In this document: positions 19,547 through 28,190 of the stretch, in pieces
Layout: every line of letters starts with the position of its first letter
Numbering within the stretch: position 1 is the first letter of the stretch
From: Firmicutes bacterium ADurb.Bin080
GTDB taxonomy: Bacteria; Bacillota; Clostridia; Christensenellales; DTU072
Direction: 5' to 3'
Length of the DNA stretch: 39,139 nucleotides
Assembly: GCA_002070965.1 (NCBI GenBank)
Contig: MWEH01000137.1
Location: 1-39,139 of the forward strand
The notes under the pieces: model-generated
What the model saw: only the letters and a program-made list of their open reading frames with translations
Told to the model about the DNA's origin: nothing
Databases searched by the model: none
Made by a program: the position numbers and the translations under genes

Positions 19547-20951
19547 TTATATACCTGTTGGATTTACTTTTTTTAGAGTTCAATTCGGTAGCTTTTGTTT
19601 CATACCCTTTCCGTCCTAAAAGAGCATAAGTGGCGTTTTTCCCTTCTTCAACACCTGGTTGATTAAATGCATCAATATTTAATAAGTACCCGCAATATGC
19701 TGTCTGTAGCATGAAAAACATCATTAACTGACCCACATAATATTCATCTACGTAAGGTATGGAAATTTTACAGTTCATCCTTTCATTTTTTGTTAATGCA
19801 TACTCTGTTGCTACCATTTCTGCTGTAATCAATTCATTTAGTGTGTGCCCAGATAAAAAAGAGATAGAGCTGAAATCCTGAAATCCTCCTGGAATAATGA
19901 CAGTTGCTCTATATTTATCAACTGTTAAAAAAGTTACAACTTTATCAAAAGGACCTTCAGTATATAGTTGAACTTGACTATGTTGATCCGTAACTCCAAG
20001 CGCTTTAACCGGAGTTTGGCCCACGTTAACTTTTTCCCCAGAAAAGTCTTTTTCCTTACCTAAACTTTCCCCCCACAGTTGACAATACCAATCAGCCATA
20101 AGTTTTAAACTATCGGCATAAGGCATCATAACACTTATATTTTTCCCTTTTTTCATTGCTAAAATTTGTAGGGTTGCGGCAATTAAAGCAGGATTAGATT
20201 CAAAAGAATTTTTTCTGCACATTTTATCCATATCGGCACACCCCTTCAGAAGCAACTTAATATTAATACCTAATACTGCAGCAGGGAATAAACCAACAGG
20301 AGATATAACACTAAATCTCCCGCCTACTCCTGCTGGAATATAAAAGCATTTAAATCCTTCAGCTTTTGCAATTTTTATCAAATTTCCATTAACTTCGTCG
20401 GTTGTCGCAATTATATGATTTCGATAATCATCTCCATATTTATTTTTCAGTATATCACTTATTATTAAAAACTGACTCATTGTTTCGGAAGTAGAACCAC
20501 TTTTTGTAACAACATTAAATACAGTTCTATCAAGATCTAAAACGTCAAGCAAAGATTGCATTCTTTCAGGGTCAATATTGTCTTCGACAAAAAACTTAGG
20601 GCCTCGTCTCTTTGAACGTTTTAGATCATTATACCGTATATGGCATAACGCTTGAAACAATGCCATTGGGCCTAAAGCCGAACCTCCTATTCCTAATACT
20701 ACAAAGAATTCAGCTTTTCTAACTGTTTTTGCCGTTAACAGTATATCCTTTATTACTAAGTTTTGATTGTAAGGAAGGTCCACCCATCCTAACATTCCAT
20801 TTCCTCTATTAATTTTAAATTTTGCATGAGCTTCATTTGCATTTAACTTCATGCTATTGAGTTCTTTTTCAGAAATACCTTCTTTTTTACCAATATATGA
20901 TTCCATCATATTATTATAATCAAATCTCAGTGTTTCTTTTACATTATCCAT
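19536..20951 (-). CDS. pgi: Glucose-6-phosphate isomerase
   Basis: This 471-residue cytoplasmic enzyme interconverts glucose-6-phosphate and fructose-6-phosphate. It has two SIS-type halves. Motifs are GIGGSALGP, VTKSGSTSETMSQF (phosphate-binding loop), GVGGRFSVISPVG, GVTDQHSQVQLYTEGP with the catalytic histidine region, and NQPGVEEGKNATYALLG with the C-terminal lysine region. Length fits the Firmicutes form. AGGAGAGA precedes the ATG. It lies within the clpC-hpf-isomerase unit and is followed by the MalK-like gene. Confidence 0.96.
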   Translation of the reverse strand: MDNVKETLRFDYNNMMESYIGKKEGISEKELNSMKLNANEAHAKFKINRGNGMLGWVDLPYNQNLVIKDILLTAKTVRKAEFFVVLGIGGSALGPMALFQALCHIRYNDLKRSKRRGPKFFVEDNIDPERMQSLLDVLDLDRTVFNVVTKSGSTSETMSQFLIISDILKNKYGDDYRNHIIATTDEVNGNLIKIAKAEGFKCFYIPAGVGGRFSVISPVGLFPAAVLGINIKLLLKGCADMDKMCRKNSFESNPALIAATLQILAMKKGKNISVMMPYADSLKLMADWYCQLWGESLGKEKDFSGEKVNVGQTPVKALGVTDQHSQVQLYTEGPFDKVVTFLTVDKYRATVIIPGGFQDFSSISFLSGHTLNELITAEMVATEYALTKNERMNCKISIPYVDEYYVGQLMMFFMLQTAYCGYLLNIDAFNQPGVEEGKNATYALLGRKGYETKATELNSKKSKSNRYIIGK

Positions 20952-20966
20952 AATTCTCTCCTATTT

Positions 20967-21773
20967 TTAAAAATTTTTATATGCATCATTTAAGCATTCT
21001 TGTAAATAATTTTTACTTTCCTCTAACTCTTCAAATTTTGTATAATCTTTTGGATAAACTTCAATCATAAGAGGTCCATTATACCCTATTGAAATAAGCT
21101 TATTAAATAATTTTGTAAAATCAAAACAACCTCTACCAGGAATTCTTAATTCACCATTTTCATTGTAATCACATAAGTGTACGTTTACCAATCGATCCTT
21201 CATAATATCTATATATGAATATAGATCTATCCCAGATTGCATAGCTTGTTTTATGTCTAAGCATGCTTTAACTGGAGAAAGCACTTTAAGCGATTCGAAA
21301 AACACCGGATCATTAAAATATGTCCAGTGTACATTTTCATAAGCTAAATAACACTCACCCTGGGTAATGCTTCCTAAAATATTATTTAGAGAAGACAATC
21401 TATTAGAAATCCATTGAAAATCTAGAGAATATTTTGTTCTCTTGAGTCTTGCGGGACCGTGAAATGTATAATATTTAGCTTTTAAAATTTTCGCTATATA
21501 GCAAACTTCTTCGAAAAAAAATTCACTGTCCCTTCTTGTTCTCTCAACAAAATTAAATAATTCAGGTTCATAATGTTGATTCAAAGAATGAATACTATAA
21601 ACATCTAATCCCTGGAATCTATCTTTAAGCAAAATTCCAAATTCAGGAGTATACTCACTAAAAGTAGTTAAAAAAACCTCACAGGTTTTAAACCCTAAAG
21701 ATTTTATTATATTAGCGCTATCTTCCGTCGTTACTTTGGAAAAAAAGGATGCTGTCGAAATTCCTATCTCCAT
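20967..21773 (-). CDS. Sugar phosphate isomerase/epimerase, TIM-barrel (AP endonuclease 2 superfamily)
   Basis: This 268-residue protein of the xylose isomerase-like TIM-barrel family (PF01261 type) carries metal-ligand-like residues in the expected order: YTFHGPARL, YENVHWT, CLDIKQAMQSG, VNVHLCDYNENGELRIPGRG and MIEVYP. These fit sugar isomerases and epimerases better than endonuclease IV. The substrate is unknown. It starts three bases after the hpf stop and lies 15 bases before pgi, suggesting a carbohydrate role. Confidence 0.85.
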   Translation of the reverse strand: MEIGISTASFFSKVTTEDSANIIKSLGFKTCEVFLTTFSEYTPEFGILLKDRFQGLDVYSIHSLNQHYEPELFNFVERTRRDSEFFFEEVCYIAKILKAKYYTFHGPARLKRTKYSLDFQWISNRLSSLNNILGSITQGECYLAYENVHWTYFNDPVFFESLKVLSPVKACLDIKQAMQSGIDLYSYIDIMKDRLVNVHLCDYNENGELRIPGRGCFDFTKLFNKLISIGYNGPLMIEVYPKDYTKFEELEESKNYLQECLNDAYKNF

Positions 21774-21776
21774 AGC

Positions 21777-22334
21777 TTAATACTCGGGTGAAATCAAACC
21801 ATAATTCCCATCCTGTCTCTTGTATAAAACCGAAACTTTATTATCTTCAGCATTAACAAAAACAAAAAAATCATGGTCCAATAATTCAATTTCTTCAATT
21901 GCTTGTTCTACAGTAATAATGGAAATTTGAAAGTTTTTTATCTTAACTATCTTTCCAATATCTTTAGGTTGAGATAATGCACCATTTTTAGGTTCTTCAT
22001 CATTCTCCTCGAATGAGTTTATTCCTTTTACTGATCCACCAATTCTTTTATCTTTAATTTTTGACAACTGACTTTCAAGTTTTGGCATAATTATATCAAT
22101 ATTATCCCACATATTGAATGAAGTAACTTCAGATCTAATTACTTTCCCTCTGAATTTAATTGATACTTCCATTGTATACTTCATTTGCTCTCCATCTTTA
22201 CCAAAGGCTTTCAATTTAACAATAGAATTAACTTCGTCCGGCAAAAATTTACATAGAGATTCAAGTTTTGTTTCAACAATTCTAACCAATCTTTCACTAT
22301 CATTATAGTTTTTTGATACAAATTCTATTTTCAT
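21777..22334 (-). CDS. hpf: Long-form ribosome hibernation promoting factor
   Basis: This 185-residue protein dimerises 70S ribosomes into 100S particles in stationary phase or stress. It has an N-terminal HPF/YfiA domain (about 1-100), then a variable acidic linker, then the C-terminal dimerisation domain (about 128-185) with DHDFFVFVNAEDNKVSVLYKRQDGNYGLI. AAAGGAG precedes the ATG. It follows clpC closely, which groups two stress functions. Confidence 0.94.
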   Translation of the reverse strand: MKIEFVSKNYNDSERLVRIVETKLESLCKFLPDEVNSIVKLKAFGKDGEQMKYTMEVSIKFRGKVIRSEVTSFNMWDNIDIIMPKLESQLSKIKDKRIGGSVKGINSFEENDEEPKNGALSQPKDIGKIVKIKNFQISIITVEQAIEEIELLDHDFFVFVNAEDNKVSVLYKRQDGNYGLISPEY

Positions 22335-22344
22335 ATTGTCTCCT

Positions 22345-24765
22345 TTATTTGTTGCATATACTAAATATTAGTTCTTTTCCATCGTAATCTATTTTCACGG
22401 TATCACAATCCTTGATCAACCCCGAAATAATCAATTCGCTTAATCTATTTTCCACCAATTTTACTATGGTTCTTTTTAAAGGTCTAGCCCCATAATTCTC
22501 ATTTGTACCATTTTCTAGAATAAATTCTTTGGCAAATTTAGAAATATCAAGTTTTATGTTTTTATCAATAATTCTTTCATTAAGAGCATTAAGTAATATG
22601 TCTTCTATCTTTTCTAGAGATACTTTATCTAATCTTCTGAATATTACAATTTCATCAATTCTATTAAGAAATTCGGGTTTCATTACTGATTTCAAAGCTT
22701 CCATCTGAATATTCTTCATCTCATCATAATTATTTAGAGGTGACGTGTCATCCCCAAAACCCAGTTTTTTCATTTTTAATATTTCGCTTGCGCCAACATT
22801 AGATGTCATAATAATAATAGTATTTTTGAAAGAAACAAGCCTTCCTTGATTGTCAGTAAGTCTTCCATCATCTAATACTTGTAATAGAAGGTTAAAAACT
22901 TCTGGATGTGCTTTTTCGATTTCATCAAATAACACAACCGAATAGGGTTTCCTTCTTACTTGTTCTGTTAACTGCCCGCCTTCTTCATAGCCTACATATC
23001 CAGGGGCAGCCCCAGTAAGTTTGGTAATATCAATCTTTTCCATGTATTCGCTCATATCTATGCGAATCATCATGTTTTCATCTCCGAATAAAGCTTCAGC
23101 AAGAGCCTTAGCTAATTCTGTTTTACCAACTCCTGTTGGGCCTAAAAACACAAAAGAGCCTATAGGCTTCTTGGGATCCTTTAATCCAGCTCTGGATCTC
23201 TTTACGGCATTACTAACCGCTTTTATTGCTTCATCTTGACCAATTACTCTCTTTTTTAATAACTCTTCGAGTTTTAAAAGCTTTTCGGTTTCGGCTTCTG
23301 TTAAGCTAGTTAGTGGTATCCTTGTCCAGTCTGAAACTATTTCTGCAATATTATCAGAACCAATAATTAAATCTTCTGAATATTTTTTCTCATCCCATTC
23401 AATCTTGGTTAAATCTAATTCTTCTTGTATTTCTCTTCTGCGTTGCTGTAATTCAGATGCTCTTTTATATTCTTCTTTATCAGCCGCTTCTGTAATTAAT
23501 AAGTTAATGTTATTCAAATCCTCTTCTAGTTCTTTTATTTTGGGTGGAGCGACATGTTTAGAAATTCGAAGTTTGCTACAAGCCTCATCAATTAAATCAA
23601 TCGCTTTATCGGGCAAAAATCTATCACTAATATACCTATCGGATAAAGAAGCAGCTGCCTCAATAGCTTCATCGCTTATATTAACCTTATGATGAGCTTC
23701 GTATTTGTTTTTTATCCCTTTTATAATCTTTATTGTATCCTCAACAGATGGTGGTTCAATCATAATTGGCATAAATCTTCTTTCAAGAGCACTGTCTTTC
23801 TCCACATATTTTCTATATTCATCAATAGTAGTCGCGCCTATAGTGGGGATTTCACCTCTGGCCAAAACAGGCTTAATCAAATTAGCAATCGACATACCCC
23901 CTTCAGAATCCCCAGCTTTTAAAATCGTATGTATCTCATCAATAAAAAGAATGAAGTTTGAATTTTTTAGAAAATCTAGTGCTTTTTTAAACCTTTCTTC
24001 AAAATCCCCTCTGTACTTTGTCCCTGCTACCAAGCTCCCGACATCTAGACTAAATATTGATTTCCCTCGCAAAATATCAGGAACATTCCCTTGCGCAATG
24101 TCTAACGCAAGTCCTTCAACGATTGCAGTCTTACCTACTCCTGGCTCCCCGATAATTACTGGATTATTCTTTGTCCTTCTTGATAAAATTTGAATTATTC
24201 TGTTAATCTCATTTGATCTTCCTATAACAGGATCAATTTTCCCATCTTTCGCCCTAACAGTAAGATCGGCCCCAAATTGGAATAGAAACTCCTCTCGTTC
24301 ATCTTTTGAGGTACTACCTTTATTTTTAATTTTCAATTTAGGTTCATCATTATTATTCGATAAATCGGATTCCTTAAATAATAATGGAACAATTTTATCT
24401 ATGGTTATATTAAAAGAATTTAAGATTTTAGCAGAATTAAAAGATGGATCGTACATTAATCCAATTAATAAATGGTGAGAATCATACTCTAAAAGACCTT
24501 CATGATTTGCAATATATTCTGCATATTTTTCTGCTTTTTTTGCATCCTCAGTAATTTCAGATAAAGTAGAAAAACTTGCTAATCGTGATGATGAATATAT
24601 ATCATCCTTTAGAAATCCAAGTTTATACAATGCATCGAATGCTTTGGAGCCAGGTATGGTCATTATACCCATTAACAAATGCTCGGTATCAACAGGCTTT
24701 CCTAAATTTTTCGCTATTCTTTTTGCTTCAATATATATTTTTTCAACATCTATGCTTTGTTTCAA
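22345..24765 (-). CDS. clpC: ATP-dependent Clp protease ATPase subunit ClpC
   Basis: This 806-residue Hsp100 unfoldase feeds substrates to ClpP. An N-terminal Clp-N double repeat (about 1-150) is followed by AAA-1 with GEPGVGKTA (about 205-213) and a middle region with the UVR-like segment EYKRASELQQRRREIQEEL. AAA-2 follows with GPTGVGKTEL (about 542-551), FDEIEKAHPEVF and MTSNVGA. LGF near residue 668 is a candidate ClpP-docking loop. The start is TTG at 24765, with GAGGTGG just upstream. A consensus promoter lies at 24802-24830. No ctsR, mcsA or mcsB lies next to it. Confidence 0.95.
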   Translation of the reverse strand: MKQSIDVEKIYIEAKRIAKNLGKPVDTEHLLMGIMTIPGSKAFDALYKLGFLKDDIYSSSRLASFSTLSEITEDAKKAEKYAEYIANHEGLLEYDSHHLLIGLMYDPSFNSAKILNSFNITIDKIVPLLFKESDLSNNNDEPKLKIKNKGSTSKDEREEFLFQFGADLTVRAKDGKIDPVIGRSNEINRIIQILSRRTKNNPVIIGEPGVGKTAIVEGLALDIAQGNVPDILRGKSIFSLDVGSLVAGTKYRGDFEERFKKALDFLKNSNFILFIDEIHTILKAGDSEGGMSIANLIKPVLARGEIPTIGATTIDEYRKYVEKDSALERRFMPIMIEPPSVEDTIKIIKGIKNKYEAHHKVNISDEAIEAAASLSDRYISDRFLPDKAIDLIDEACSKLRISKHVAPPKIKELEEDLNNINLLITEAADKEEYKRASELQQRRREIQEELDLTKIEWDEKKYSEDLIIGSDNIAEIVSDWTRIPLTSLTEAETEKLLKLEELLKKRVIGQDEAIKAVSNAVKRSRAGLKDPKKPIGSFVFLGPTGVGKTELAKALAEALFGDENMMIRIDMSEYMEKIDITKLTGAAPGYVGYEEGGQLTEQVRRKPYSVVLFDEIEKAHPEVFNLLLQVLDDGRLTDNQGRLVSFKNTIIIMTSNVGASEILKMKKLGFGDDTSPLNNYDEMKNIQMEALKSVMKPEFLNRIDEIVIFRRLDKVSLEKIEDILLNALNERIIDKNIKLDISKFAKEFILENGTNENYGARPLKRTIVKLVENRLSELIISGLIKDCDTVKIDYDGKELIFSICNK

Positions 24766-24801
24766 CTAGCCACCTCAAAAATCACTTAATTAATAATTTT
24801 T

Positions 24802-24830
24802 ATTATACTATTAGATATCAATATTTTCAA
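24802..24830 (-). promoter_or_regulatory. Promoter of the clpC-hpf-pgi unit
   Basis: TTGAAA (24825-24830), a 17-base spacer and TATAAT (24802-24807) on the minus strand. No CtsR heptad repeat or CIRCE element was recognised around it. Confidence 0.8.
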
Positions 24831-24870
24831 TAGCATGCTGATTGATTAGCACGCTTGAAGAATAATTATG

Positions 24871-24899
24871 TTGACAAAATATAGCCTTTGTAATAATAT
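24871..24899 (+). promoter_or_regulatory. Promoter of the tRNA-Leu pair
   Basis: Perfect TTGACA (24871-24876), a 17-base spacer and TAATAT (24894-24899), 14 bases before the first tRNA. This is typical of a strong stable-RNA promoter. Confidence 0.85.
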
Positions 24900-24913
24900 A
24901 CATTAAGATACTT

Positions 24914-25000
24914 GCGGGCGTGGCGGAATTGGCAGACGCGTTAGATTCAGGTTCTAATGGTTGCAAGGCTGTGCAGGTTCAAGTCCTGTCGCCCGCACCA
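24914..25000 (+). tRNA. tRNA-Leu (CAG anticodon)
   Basis: This is an 87-base class II tRNA with encoded CCA. The acceptor stem GCGGGCG pairs perfectly with CGCCCGC, and A73 precedes CCA. The anticodon stem is TTAGA/TCTAA with loop TTCAGGT, giving anticodon CAG for CUG codons. The long variable arm and the GTTCAAGTC T-loop are present. Confidence 0.96.
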
Positions 25001-25028
25001 TTTCAATACACCCAAGTTATCTTTTTTT

Positions 25029-25112
25029 GCGGTCGTGGCGGAACTGGCAGACGCGTACGTTTGAGGGGCGTATGGTTACACCGTATGGGTTCAAGTCCCA
25101 TCGACCGCACCA
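25029..25112 (+). tRNA. tRNA-Leu (GAG anticodon)
   Basis: This is an 84-base class II tRNA with encoded CCA. The acceptor stem GCGGTCG pairs with CGACCGC. The anticodon stem TACGT/GCGTA encloses loop TTGAGGG, giving anticodon GAG for CUC/CUU codons. It lies 28 bases after the first tRNA-Leu and shares its promoter and terminator. Confidence 0.96.
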
Positions 25113-25145
25113 AAAAAATACCCACTACAATGTGGGTATTTTTTA
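25112..25145. terminator. Bidirectional terminator between tRNA-Leu genes and the PurL-like gene
   Basis: ATACCCAC (25118-25125) and GTGGGTAT (25132-25139) form an eight-pair stem with a six-base loop. A run of T follows on the plus strand and a run of A precedes, which is T on the minus strand. It can end both the tRNA transcript and the convergent PurL-like transcript. Confidence 0.85.
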
Positions 25146-25216
25146 TTGACAAATCGGTTTTTCTATTTATTATTAGCAATAATTAAGAAGTGCAAATTTT
25201 TATTAACTAGTATTTT

Positions 25217-28189
25217 TTATATCTTAAAGTATTTAATTGCGGAAGAAAACAGTTTATCCATTATACTATTATATTCCTCAAGTAAATAGTACGTTTTTTC
25301 AATGGGGGCAAAAAAACCAACAATATTTCCTTTGGAAGAGATAACCCCAGCTATTGCATTATTGGAGCCATTAGGGTTGCTTAAACTATCTTGCGAAAAA
25401 TCTCCGTAAAAGTCTATATAGTTTGCAAATGAATGTTTTTGCCAAAACTCTATTTTGCTAGAATCAACCATTAAACTAGTGTCATCAATTGGGGCTGGGA
25501 AATAAAAAACGTCCCCTATATTTAAATCTTGCATCCATGGTCCATATATGTTAGAAATTCTAATTCTGTATAATATCCCTTTTTCTACTGTGCCCTTATC
25601 ACTATATAAGGTTTGTGTTTCATTCTCAGTCGTCCCATAAGGTAATAATCCCAATTTGAATAATGTTTTTGTTCCTTCAGCTGTAGATAAGATTAAGCCT
25701 TCATTTTTTAGTATTAATTCATTAAGTGCATCTAATATGCTTGGGCGACTAATCAAGGTATATAGGTAATCTTCCGAACATTTATCTGAAGATATATTTT
25801 CACCGCAAATAACGACTATATTAGCTTTTGAAATATCATATCTAATACTTTTAACATATTCTTCGTTAATTTGAGTTTGGTAGTTAACATACTTAGAGTT
25901 AAAAAACAAGCCATATTTTTGGGAAATAAACTTAAATATATCTATTGAATATTTGTCGGATCCTATTACTAATAACTGTGCCTTATTAATATGTTTATGA
26001 AAACTAACAACCGGATTTTCTCCAAGCCTTGTATACGATTCCAAGTATAATTTATTTTTTTGATTGTTAAAATAAATTCTATTATTCATTTCATTGATAG
26101 ATATATTGTTGTTGGTTATTTTTATTAAGCCACTGTTATCAAGAACCCCTATGTATACACTTTCTATATTATCAAGTTCTTTTACATCATTTACCGAAAC
26201 TAAAGCATTCCCCGCATTACCAAAAAGAGAACCATTGTCTACTGGGGCAATTGAAACGCCGCAATTAGCAGTAATACAAAGATCCATAAGTGTGGAAATC
26301 AATGTTTCCTCGATCACTATTGACGAAGTGATATTTTTAGAAAGAATTTGGATAGTTATTGAACTACATAACTTAATAAAATATTTTGGATCAGGAATAT
26401 TATACTCATCTTTTTTAATTTTCAATAGAAATAACTTTTGCCCTGGCAAGAAAGATTCCTTAACCAAAAAATTATTGGTATAACCTAAAGCATAAGCATT
26501 TACGATGCAAGGAATAGTTTCGTTAACAAGATCAAATGTTTCTATACATAAATTTGGAATAGAAAAGGAGATTTGCGTGAATAAAATGCCTAATTCAACT
26601 AACAATTTTTCCTTGTAAGAACTTTCATCATTATTCTTTATGAATAAAGAAATCGCGCTCGCAACTTGATGAATTGGATAACCTTTTAATACCAACTTAA
26701 ATACGGACAATATAATGGAATTCACGCAACCTGAAAAGGTGTTGTTTAAACACTCAATACATACACTTGATAAACCAATAAAAAAATTTTTATTTAAAAT
26801 AGTTGGGTAGACTGAGTGTAAATTTGAAGGAACTATTTGTCTTATGCCTTTATATGGGACAGAAACATTATTTGCATAGTAAAATGAATTGTCTTTCCGA
26901 CATCCTATAAAATCTTGAAAAGATCTGATTTTAGCATCTATTGTATCATTTAATGATAATTGGGGTATAATCTCAATTCTATTGCCCGTTTCAGTTATAT
27001 CACAGACGATATTTTTGTATAATAATAAATCAATATCCTTTAAATAAATATCAGAAACCAATGAATCTGAATTAAAAATTCTTATTCTGTCTCTTTTATT
27101 TGTTTTTCCTATTTCTAATACGGTAAAACCTCTCGCTTGAATAAATTGAATGATTTCTTTAGATAAATCAACCCCGATACAAGTTAAAAAAGAATTCTTA
27201 ATACCCGAAAAGAATAGATTTTCAACTGATTTATCGCAATCATTAAGCTTGTTTAAATATATATCTAATCCTTCATTTAGAGAAAACAAAGGGAAAGGAA
27301 ACCCATTATTTACTGGAGAAAAATTTATGCTAAATCTAGAAAAAAAACCATCCTCTGCTAAATTATTACAACTTTCAAAAAAATGATTATCATTTTTATC
27401 TCCAATTATTAGAAGAATAATCTTATTTATATTCTTCTTTGAATCAGGACATGAAAAATTACTGATACCTATTGTTACTGCATTTATATGGTTCTCATTC
27501 GTTCTATTTAATTTAACAATCGCGGAAAGCTTAGGAATGTTTGATGGGTTCGTCGAAAAATTTCTAGTAGTATCTTTTCGAGCAGATAGTAACGTTGTCG
27601 CTTGAGATAATTGTGATGATAAACCTTTTGAAAAGTTTTTCAACAATGATTTGTATATAGAATCTTCAACAGAATCTGCTGAAGTTAAGGATATACCAAG
27701 TTTTACAATTCCTGTAGAGTCAGTGTTTTCCGTTTTAAATTTTAAAAAAGTATTTTTGCCATCTGAAAATAAATTTGTATGGTTTGATTTTATAAGATGT
27801 TGCGTTGCATAACTTCTGAGATTTTTTACTGTACGTGGTAAAGTATTATCTTTGTTTATTATATTTAATTGATTATATATTTCGATGGAATGCTTTAAAT
27901 GGGGATTTAATCCGTTTATTTCTATCTTTTCAATATTTAAGTATCCAGTTGAATCAATCTCTTTGAGGATTAAAGAAAGAAAATTTAACTCAAATAAACT
28001 CAACGAATTTGAAAATATAGAGAAAATTTTGCGTAAAACCATTATATCAATTCTATTGTTCAGAAAAGATAAAAGTTGGTTAAGAATCTCATCATTTTTT
28101 ACATCTAACTCTGTAATTTTTTTGTGTATAGGAAAAACTGAAAAATCAATAACCGTAGATATTGGGAGACCATTTAACTCGTCATCCAT
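25217..28189 (-). CDS. PurL-like pseudoenzyme (degenerate FGAM synthase homologue)
   Basis: This 990-residue protein has the architecture of large FGAM synthase: an N-terminal/linker region (LSLFELNFLSLILKEID near 50-66), two AIRS-like halves, and a glutamine amidotransferase-like C-terminal domain (about 736-990). The homology is clearest in LILSTAEGTKTLFKLGLLPYG (832-852), which lines up with LILGICNGFQALIKLGLVPYG of PurL, in NPNGS (938-942), and in the AIAGVISSKGNIVG segment. The nucleophile Cys is A837 and the catalytic His is P962 (GHSER reads APIEK), while the Glu is kept as E964. The AIRS motif HDxSDGG is replaced near 620-630 and the SGKDSM-type motif is not seen. Purine synthesis is therefore unlikely. 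It starts one base after the surface lipoprotein gene ends. The true function is unknown. Confidence 0.75.
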   Translation of the reverse strand: MDDELNGLPISTVIDFSVFPIHKKITELDVKNDEILNQLLSFLNNRIDIMVLRKIFSIFSNSLSLFELNFLSLILKEIDSTGYLNIEKIEINGLNPHLKHSIEIYNQLNIINKDNTLPRTVKNLRSYATQHLIKSNHTNLFSDGKNTFLKFKTENTDSTGIVKLGISLTSADSVEDSIYKSLLKNFSKGLSSQLSQATTLLSARKDTTRNFSTNPSNIPKLSAIVKLNRTNENHINAVTIGISNFSCPDSKKNINKIILLIIGDKNDNHFFESCNNLAEDGFFSRFSINFSPVNNGFPFPLFSLNEGLDIYLNKLNDCDKSVENLFFSGIKNSFLTCIGVDLSKEIIQFIQARGFTVLEIGKTNKRDRIRIFNSDSLVSDIYLKDIDLLLYKNIVCDITETGNRIEIIPQLSLNDTIDAKIRSFQDFIGCRKDNSFYYANNVSVPYKGIRQIVPSNLHSVYPTILNKNFFIGLSSVCIECLNNTFSGCVNSIILSVFKLVLKGYPIHQVASAISLFIKNNDESSYKEKLLVELGILFTQISFSIPNLCIETFDLVNETIPCIVNAYALGYTNNFLVKESFLPGQKLFLLKIKKDEYNIPDPKYFIKLCSSITIQILSKNITSSIVIEETLISTLMDLCITANCGVSIAPVDNGSLFGNAGNALVSVNDVKELDNIESVYIGVLDNSGLIKITNNNISINEMNNRIYFNNQKNKLYLESYTRLGENPVVSFHKHINKAQLLVIGSDKYSIDIFKFISQKYGLFFNSKYVNYQTQINEEYVKSIRYDISKANIVVICGENISSDKCSEDYLYTLISRPSILDALNELILKNEGLILSTAEGTKTLFKLGLLPYGTTENETQTLYSDKGTVEKGILYRIRISNIYGPWMQDLNIGDVFYFPAPIDDTSLMVDSSKIEFWQKHSFANYIDFYGDFSQDSLSNPNGSNNAIAGVISSKGNIVGFFAPIEKTYYLLEEYNSIMDKLFSSAIKYFKI

Positions 28190-28190
28190 G

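Noticed and set aside
23705..24193. 162-codon plus-strand ORF inside clpC
   Set aside because: It lies antisense to a strongly conserved coding region, has no ribosome binding site and has no recognisable domain.
24831..24865. CIRCE-like or other heat-shock operator upstream of clpC
   Set aside because: Only a partial GTGCTAA half-site and an AGCATGCT palindrome are seen; the TTAGCACTC-N9-GAGTGCTAA pattern is absent.
24920..25186. Plus-strand ORFs across the tRNA genes (beginning MAELADALDSGSNG)
   Set aside because: These are the well-known spurious translations of tRNA-Leu genes; the tRNAs explain the sequence fully.
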